From Mucilaginibacter ginsenosidivorans (GTDB lineage: Bacteria; Bacteroidota; Bacteroidia; Sphingobacteriales; Sphingobacteriaceae): 64,000 nucleotides of DNA. The first letter of the stretch is position 1; the number at the start of each line of letters is the position of its first letter. Under the pieces are notes generated by a model, which was given only the letters and a program-made list of their open reading frames with translations, was not told where the DNA came from and ran no database searches. Position numbers and translations under genes: made by a program. The stretch is taken from assembly GCF_007971025.1 (NCBI RefSeq), contig NZ_CP042436.1:248001-312000 (forward strand), in the 5' to 3' direction. This document shows positions 59,401 to 64,000 of the stretch, piece by piece.

Positions 59401-59847
59401 ATGCTGCAGGAAATTTTAAAAAAACTGATAAAACGCGACCTGGAAAAGCTGAAAACTGAAATAGAAGCTTACCAGTCGGAAGGGAATATCTGGGTCGTAG
59501 AAGATGGTATTGCCAACTCAGCGGGCAACCTTTGCCTGCACCTGGTTGGCAATCTTAACCATTTCATTGGCGCTGTGCTTGGTAATACAGGTTATGTGCG
59601 CCAACGCGACCTCGAATTTTCGCTGAAGGATATACCGAGAGCCAGGCTGATTCAACAGATAGAAGATACGATCGTCGTGACGGAAGAGGTTATGAATAAA
59701 ATTACCGACGAGCAACTGGCGGCCGAATTCCCCGTAGTAGTATTTTCAAAAGGTGATACGACCGCTTATTTCTTGTCCCACCTTGCAACACATCTCAGCT
59801 ATCATTTAGGCCAGGTAAATTACCACCGAAGATTATTAGATAAATGA
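59401..59847 (+). CDS. DinB-family protein (DUF1572-like), cytoplasmic
   Basis: This 148-residue DinB protein has no signal peptide. Histidine motifs are in NLCLHLVGNLNHFIGAVLGN and the C-terminal LATHLSYHLGQVNYHRRLL, which fit the metal site of the DUF1572 group. It lies five bases after mqnB and overlaps mqnD by four bases, so it is transcribed and coupled with menaquinone genes. Whether it acts in that pathway is unknown. Confidence 0.85.
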   Translation: MLQEILKKLIKRDLEKLKTEIEAYQSEGNIWVVEDGIANSAGNLCLHLVGNLNHFIGAVLGNTGYVRQRDLEFSLKDIPRARLIQQIEDTIVVTEEVMNKITDEQLAAEFPVVVFSKGDTTAYFLSHLATHLSYHLGQVNYHRRLLDK

Positions 59848-60704
59848 AATTAACACTTGGCTTCTCTCCCTGTCCTAACGACACGTTTATTTTCGATGCG
59901 CTGATCCATCACAAGATAGACACCGAAGGGCTGGAGTTTGAGGTGTTTTATGACGATGTGGAAACGCTGAACCAAAAAGCTTTCCGCGGCGAGCTGGATA
60001 TCACCAAACTGAGCTACCATGCCTTTGCTTATGTAGTCGATAAATATGTTTTGCTGGATGCAGGCAGCGCGCTGGGTTTTGGCGTTGGTCCGTTGCTGAT
60101 CTCAAAAAAAGATTTTTCAATTTCGGATTTAAATAATGCCGACCATAAAATTGGAATCCCAGGGAAGTATACTACCGCCAATTTCCTGTTGGGGCTTGCC
60201 TTACCCGAAGCTACCAACAAACAGGAAATGGTATTCTCGGAAATTGAGGATGCCTTGCTGGATGAAAAGATCGACGTTGGCCTCATCATCCACGAGAACC
60301 GTTTCACCTACCAAAATAAGGGCCTGAAAAAGATCATCGACCTGGGCGACTACTGGGAAAAGCTGACCGGCTGCGCCATTCCGCTCGGTGGTATAGTTAC
60401 TAACAGGAATTTACCTTTGGAGGTACAGCATAAAATAAACAAAGTGCTGAAAAAATCGGTTGAGTTTGCCTTTGCCAACCCAAAATCGGGACTGGAATTT
60501 ATCCGTTCGCACGCACAGGAAATGAGCGAAGAGGTAATGTACAAGCATATCGAATTATATGTGAACAAGTATTCGCGCGAGTTGGGCGAAGAGGGCCGGA
60601 AAGCCATTGATTTGCTTTTCGATACAGCGCGTGAAAAGGGGATTATACCGGAGATAAAGGAACATATATTTTTAAGCCCCACGCCCCCTAAAGGGGGAGA
60701 ATAG
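59844..60704 (+). CDS. mqnD: 1,4-dihydroxy-6-naphthoate synthase
   Basis: MqnD converts cyclic dehypoxanthine futalosine to 1,4-dihydroxy-6-naphthoate in the futalosine pathway. This 286-residue protein of the periplasmic-binding-protein fold begins MKLTLGFSPCPNDTFIFDAL and has ELDITKLSYHAFAYV, KIGIPGKYTTANFLLGLALP and VGLIIHENRFTYQNKGLKKI. The last residues, LSPTPPKGGE, and the stop codon are encoded by a GC-rich palindromic repeat (60675-60741). It is the third gene of the mqnB-DinB-mqnD unit. Confidence 0.94.
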   Translation: MKLTLGFSPCPNDTFIFDALIHHKIDTEGLEFEVFYDDVETLNQKAFRGELDITKLSYHAFAYVVDKYVLLDAGSALGFGVGPLLISKKDFSISDLNNADHKIGIPGKYTTANFLLGLALPEATNKQEMVFSEIEDALLDEKIDVGLIIHENRFTYQNKGLKKIIDLGDYWEKLTGCAIPLGGIVTNRNLPLEVQHKINKVLKKSVEFAFANPKSGLEFIRSHAQEMSEEVMYKHIELYVNKYSRELGEEGRKAIDLLFDTAREKGIIPEIKEHIFLSPTPPKGGE

Positions 60705-60741
60705 TCCAGTTGGATTTGCTCCCCTTCAGGGGTTGAGGGCT
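60675..60741. repeat. GC-rich double-hairpin palindromic element
   Basis: AGCCC (60675-60679) pairs with GGGCT (60737-60741) at the ends. Inside are two hairpins: CCCCC-TAAA-GGGGG (60684-60697) and CCCC-TTCA-GGGG (60721-60732). It supplies the last codons and stop of mqnD and the stop codon of the convergent hflX. A related single hairpin is at 62775-62797. Confidence 0.75.
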
Positions 60742-61921
60742 AATATAATAACTTGTCATACGGATACCTCACCGTATGTATGGCAACAACTTTATCATAA
60801 AGCAGCTTCCTGAACTCATCCACATTTTCCTTTTTCAGTGCCGAAATAAAAATCGCCGGGTTATTGTCCTTGGCCATCCAGCTTTGTTTGAAATCTTCAA
60901 GGGTCAATTTGTGGGCTTCTTCACCGGGTTTTTGGATAGGTTCGTAAGCGTCTATCTTATTAAAAACCATGATGGTCTGCTTATCCCTTGCACCCAGGTC
61001 CTTCAATGTTTCATTTACCGTACGTATCTGGTCCTCAAAATAAGGGTGTGACACATCTACCACGTGTACCAAAATATCCGCTTCGCGAACCTCATCCAGC
61101 GTCGACTTAAAACATTCGACCAAATGGTGGGGCAATTTGCGGATGAACCCGACCGTATCCGAAAGCAGGAAAGGGAGGTTCTCGATAACTACTTTCCGCA
61201 CCGTTGTATCCAGCGTGGCGAACAGTTTATTTTCAGCAAATACCTCCGATTTGGAGATCATGTTCATGATAGTGGACTTACCCACGTTGGTATAACCTAC
61301 CAGGGCCACCCTAACCAGCTGGTTGCGGTTTTTGCGCTGGGTTTCGTTCTGCCGGTCTATTAATTTGAGCTTGTCCTTAAGTAGCGATATTTTATTCAGG
61401 ATCAAACGACGGTCGGTCTCAATTTGCGACTCACCCGGTCCGCGCATACCGATACCACCCTTTTGCCGCTCTAAGTGCGTCCATAAACGGGTAAGTCGCG
61501 GCAGCAGATATTGCAGCTGCGCCAGCTCAACCTGTGCTTTGGCCTGCGCCGTTTGCGCACGGTTGGCAAAAATATCCAGGATCAAATTACTGCGGTCGAG
61601 TATTTTTACCTGTAGTTCGTTCTCTATATTTCTTAATTGCGATGGTGAAAGCTCATCGTCAAAAACCACGATGTCAATTTCCTCCGAATCAACAAAGGCC
61701 TTGATCTCCTCCAGCTTGCCGGTCCCCACAAAAGTTGCCCTTTCCGGGCGCAGCATTTTTTGGGTAAAACTTTTGACGGTCAGTCCGCCGGCTGTCTCCA
61801 CCAGGAACTGTAATTCCTCCAGGTATTCCTTTGTCTGTTCTTCTGTCTCGTTCGGCGTAATAATGCCGACAAGCACCACTCGTTCCTGCTTCACAGCAGT
61901 ATCATAAAATTTTTGCTTCAT
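60740..61921 (-). CDS. hflX: GTPase HflX
   Basis: HflX is a ribosome-associated GTPase that splits stalled 70S ribosomes. This 393-residue protein has the N-terminal HflX domain (1-190, with GERATFVGTGKLEEI-type spacing at ATFVGTGKLEEIKAF), the coiled-coil helix region (QTAQAKAQVELAQLQYLLPR, GGIGMRGPGESQIETDRR) and G domain (GYTNVGKSTIMNMI, LLSDTVGFIRKLPHHL, NKID). The stop codon falls in the palindromic element at 60675-60741. Confidence 0.95.
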   Translation of the reverse strand: MKQKFYDTAVKQERVVLVGIITPNETEEQTKEYLEELQFLVETAGGLTVKSFTQKMLRPERATFVGTGKLEEIKAFVDSEEIDIVVFDDELSPSQLRNIENELQVKILDRSNLILDIFANRAQTAQAKAQVELAQLQYLLPRLTRLWTHLERQKGGIGMRGPGESQIETDRRLILNKISLLKDKLKLIDRQNETQRKNRNQLVRVALVGYTNVGKSTIMNMISKSEVFAENKLFATLDTTVRKVVIENLPFLLSDTVGFIRKLPHHLVECFKSTLDEVREADILVHVVDVSHPYFEDQIRTVNETLKDLGARDKQTIMVFNKIDAYEPIQKPGEEAHKLTLEDFKQSWMAKDNNPAIFISALKKENVDEFRKLLYDKVVAIHTVRYPYDKLLY

Positions 61922-61987
61922 TCAATTCAATTTCTATCAATCAGGATGCCAGTTTGAGAAATATGTCAAAGTAACAGGAAGCCCGTA

Positions 61988-62770
61988 TTACAACGCCCTC
62001 ACAAACTCCCTCATCGCCGCACCCGGGTCAGCTTGTTTCATAAAGTTCTCGCCGATCAGGAAACCGTTAAACCCGGCATTTTTCAGTTGCTTAATGGTTT
62101 CAATATTACTGATAGCGCTTTCTGATATTTTTAAAAATTCCGATGGGATATACTCCGCCAGTTGGTAAGAAGTTTCTACCGATACCGTAAAATCAGCCAG
62201 GTTGCGGTTATTTACGCCAATTGCATCCAAATTAGGGTTAATGCTTCGTTGCAGCTCTTCTAAATTATGCACTTCAAGCAGTACATTCAAGTTAATACTC
62301 TTTGCCAGCGAGGCCAACTGCTGAATTTGTTCGGGTGTTAATATCGCCGCGATCAGCAAAATGATATCTGCGCCTAATGCTTTCGCTTCTATCACCTGGT
62401 AATCATCTATCATAAAGTCCTTTCGCAAGATGGGTATTTTATTTGCCAGGCGTGCGCGGCGCAGGTCGACTTTCCTCCCCATAAAATACTGGCGATCGGT
62501 TAACACCGACAATGCCGATGCCCCTGCCGCGGCGTAGCCGGTTGTAACGTCCTCAACAGAAACTTTATCGTTTATGATCCCTTTCGAAGGCGATTTCCGC
62601 TTGAACTCGGCAATGATCCCGGTTCGTTCCGGGTCGAGTAAAAAATCCCTAAAGGAAAGCACCTCGCGGTGAAAGTACTCCGATTCCTCCAGGCTGGTGT
62701 ACGAAACATTCTTTTTAGCGGCTTGTATCTCCGTCTTTTTATGCGCGACTATCTTATCGAGTATGTTCAT
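61988..62770 (-). CDS. trpC: indole-3-glycerol phosphate synthase
   Basis: TrpC closes the indole ring in tryptophan synthesis. This 260-residue barrel has ILDKIVAHKKTEIQ at the start, IIAEFKRKSPSKGIINDKV, ALSVLTDRQYFMGRKVDL, KIPILRKDFMIDDYQV, and the C-terminal FLIGENFMKQADPG. The ATG at 62770 is preferred: the longer frame upstream would include SPFRGRE, which comes from a repeat, not a protein. It follows trpG, without trpD, which normally lies between in Bacteroidota. Confidence 0.93.
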   Translation of the reverse strand: MNILDKIVAHKKTEIQAAKKNVSYTSLEESEYFHREVLSFRDFLLDPERTGIIAEFKRKSPSKGIINDKVSVEDVTTGYAAAGASALSVLTDRQYFMGRKVDLRRARLANKIPILRKDFMIDDYQVIEAKALGADIILLIAAILTPEQIQQLASLAKSINLNVLLEVHNLEELQRSINPNLDAIGVNNRNLADFTVSVETSYQLAEYIPSEFLKISESAISNIETIKQLKNAGFNGFLIGENFMKQADPGAAMREFVRAL

Positions 62771-62774
62771 AAAC

Positions 62775-62797
62775 TCCCTGCCCCTGAAAGGGGACTG
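62775..62797. repeat. GC-rich hairpin between trpG and trpC
   Basis: CCCC-TGAAA-GGGG (62781-62793) is a single hairpin of the same kind as the element at 60675. It lies a few bases before the trpC ATG and may supply or mask its ribosome-binding site (GGGAG on the minus strand). Confidence 0.6.
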
Positions 62798-62810
62798 TTT
62801 TGCAATGATA

Positions 62811-63434
62811 TTAAATTTTGATAAAATGATTTTCCGTGATTTTAACCTCTTCGATGTCGAACGATGGTGAAAGCCAGTTATATAACATGGCCCTGCCATG
62901 CTCGGTTAAAACTGACTCCGGGTGAAACTGAACGCCACGTACATCGTATTGTTTATGCCTTAGCGCCATAATACTATTATCCTGTTCGTCAATGGCGGTC
63001 ACGGTTAGCACGTCCGGCAATCCGTCCCTGTCCACCACCCACGAGTGGTAGCGCCCCACTTTGAAACTTTGGGGCAAACCGGCAAACAGCTTTTCCTGGG
63101 GATCGGTAACTTTAATGGGGGTTGCTATGCCATGCATCGGGCGACTGAGGTTATACAACTTCCCGCCAAAAACTTCGGCAATGGCCTGCTGGCCCAAACA
63201 CACGCCAAAAATACTTTTCGTGGGCGCATACGTCGCTATTACCTCCAGAAGCAAACCAGCTTCGGAAGGTATGCCCGGTCCTGGTGACAGGATGATATGG
63301 CTATATGCATCCACATCGCCAATGGCGAATTTATCGTTCCTCCAAACATCGCACTGCAAACCCAATTCGTTTACCAAATGCACGAGGTTGTAAGTGAAGG
63401 AATCGTAGTTGTCTATTATAAGGATCTTGTTCAT
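62811..63434 (-). CDS. trpG: anthranilate synthase component II (glutamine amidotransferase)
   Basis: This 207-residue class I amidotransferase feeds ammonia to TrpE. The catalytic Cys79 is in SIFGVCLGQQAIAEVFGG, and the His/Glu pair in VQFHPESVLT. The start MNKILIIDNYDSFTYNLVHL is typical. In some bacteria the same protein also serves para-aminobenzoate synthesis. It follows trpE by 19 bases. Confidence 0.93.
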   Translation of the reverse strand: MNKILIIDNYDSFTYNLVHLVNELGLQCDVWRNDKFAIGDVDAYSHIILSPGPGIPSEAGLLLEVIATYAPTKSIFGVCLGQQAIAEVFGGKLYNLSRPMHGIATPIKVTDPQEKLFAGLPQSFKVGRYHSWVVDRDGLPDVLTVTAIDEQDNSIMALRHKQYDVRGVQFHPESVLTEHGRAMLYNWLSPSFDIEEVKITENHFIKI

Positions 63435-63453
63435 TTTAATCTGTTTTAACTGC

Positions 63454-64000
63454 TCACAAACTCTCCGCCAACTCGATGGCTTTACGCAACGCTGCTATCT
63501 TATTGTCCACTTCTTTCAATTCACTTTCCGGGTTCGAGTCGGCTACAATGCCCGCGCCGGCCTGGTAGTGCAGCGTATTATTTTTGCTCAAAAACGAGCG
63601 GATCATAATAGCATGAATAAAGTCGCCGTTGAAACCCAGGTAGCCTATGGCGCCGCTGTAAAAGCTGCGCTTTGCTTTTTCATTCTCGTCGATGATCTCC
63701 ATGGCCCGGTACTTGGGCGCGCCGCTAAGCGTACCTGCCGGGAAAGTGTCTGCTACGATCTTAAAGGACGAAACATCATCCCGTAACGTACCGCTCACAT
63801 GCGACACCAAATGAATAAGGTGCGAGTAATACTGAACTTCCTTAAAGGCCTTCACTTCCACCTGCTCACAATGCCGGCTCAGGTCGTTGCGCGCCAGGTC
63901 CACCAGCATTACGTGCTCTGCCGACTCCTTAGGGTCATTCTCAAGCTGACGTGCTATTTCCGCGTCTTTAATATCATCGCCGCTGCGCTTAAAAGTTCCG
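63454..64000 (-). CDS. trpE: anthranilate synthase component I, 3'-fragment at window edge
   Basis: The C-terminal ~181 residues of TrpE are present; the gene continues beyond the right edge. They start GTFKRSGDD and include ENDPKESAEHVMLVDLARND, FPAGTLSGAPKYRAMEIIDE, and GAIGYLGFNGDFIHAIMIRS with YQAGAGIVADSNPESE, the chorismate-binding signature. TrpE with TrpG makes anthranilate from chorismate. It is first in the trpE-trpG-trpC order on the minus strand. Confidence 0.94.
   Translation of the reverse strand, partial: GTFKRSGDDIKDAEIARQLENDPKESAEHVMLVDLARNDLSRHCEQVEVKAFKEVQYYSHLIHLVSHVSGTLRDDVSSFKIVADTFPAGTLSGAPKYRAMEIIDENEKAKRSFYSGAIGYLGFNGDFIHAIMIRSFLSKNNTLHYQAGAGIVADSNPESELKEVDNKIAALRKAIELAESL

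Noticed and set aside
1..64000. CRISPR arrays, insertion sequences, rRNA and tRNA genes
   Set aside because: None seen on either strand; the periodic word arrays are too short (7-8 bases) and lack spacers, so they are not CRISPR.

Overview
The window comes from a member of the Bacteroidota, most probably Sphingobacteriaceae of the Mucilaginibacter/Pedobacter kind. The evidence is established family knowledge matched to what is visible: an IPExxxVDY-family gene beside pyk, futalosine-route menaquinone genes, LytTR and OmpR two-component pairs, M56 and anti-sigma proteins carrying CarboxypepD_reg or TonB-like modules, a SMUG2-type glycosylase, and many promoters with the Bacteroidota -7 motif TAnnTTTG. 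No rRNA, tRNA, CRISPR array, prophage or insertion sequence was seen. Base composition was not computed.

Layout. 1-5.1 kb: the end of a flavin monooxygenase, a secreted intradiol-dioxygenase-like lipoprotein, a LytS/LytTR pair and miaE. 5.2-13.2 kb: a housekeeping block (nadD, gmk, yicC, rnc, fabF, acpP, IPExxxVDY, pyk) rich in short inverted repeats. 13.4-19 kb: B12-dependent ribonucleotide reductase, a DUF433/DUF5615 toxin-antitoxin-like pair and a tandem pair of exported DinB proteins. 19-28.3 kb: membrane proteins, a BlaI/M56 signalling pair, an M28 peptidase, an RprXY-like pair divergent from a Met-rich exported protein, and DUF3127. 28.3-37.3 kb: an RNA methyltransferase, a small XRE regulator, an HD protein, an OprB-type porin behind a DtxR-like palindrome, a pseudogene, YceI, and a phosphate block (PhoR-like kinase, DUF47, Pit). 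37.3-46.7 kb: a sigma/anti-sigma pair divergent from a VWA protein, SMUG2 with a possible small RNA leader, a four-gene outer-membrane/two-component operon, and ApbE. 46.9-64 kb: prfA, lpxH, DUF1835, a GHL10 hydrolase, a coiled-coil protein, a frameshifted NtrY-like kinase, fabD, folE, queD, mqnB-DinB-mqnD, hflX, and trpC-trpG-trpE without trpD.

The most unusual pattern is a set of short inverted repeats. Each is built from 7-8 base words that differ between loci, facing each other across a short centre, at about 5.2, 6.1, 6.8, 7.8, 13.0, 27.9 and 57.6 kb, plus a one-armed copy inside mqnB. One supplies three successive in-frame start codons for gmk and another codes for part of MqnB. A second, GC-rich palindromic family (CCCC-loop-GGGG) supplies both stop codons at the mqnD/hflX junction and sits six bases before trpC. 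Two genes are broken: a membrane protein with two in-frame stops (32464-32997) and the roughly 1249-residue kinase with a one-base deletion in a C4 tract (54190-54193).

Regulatory inferences from sequence: the same 15-base TAAC repeat (one mismatch) precedes both the PhoR-like kinase and DUF47-Pit and looks like a Pho box; TTTAGATTAGTCTAAA before the porin looks like a DtxR/MntR operator; the nrdJ promoter carries DnaA-box-like and NrdR-like sites.
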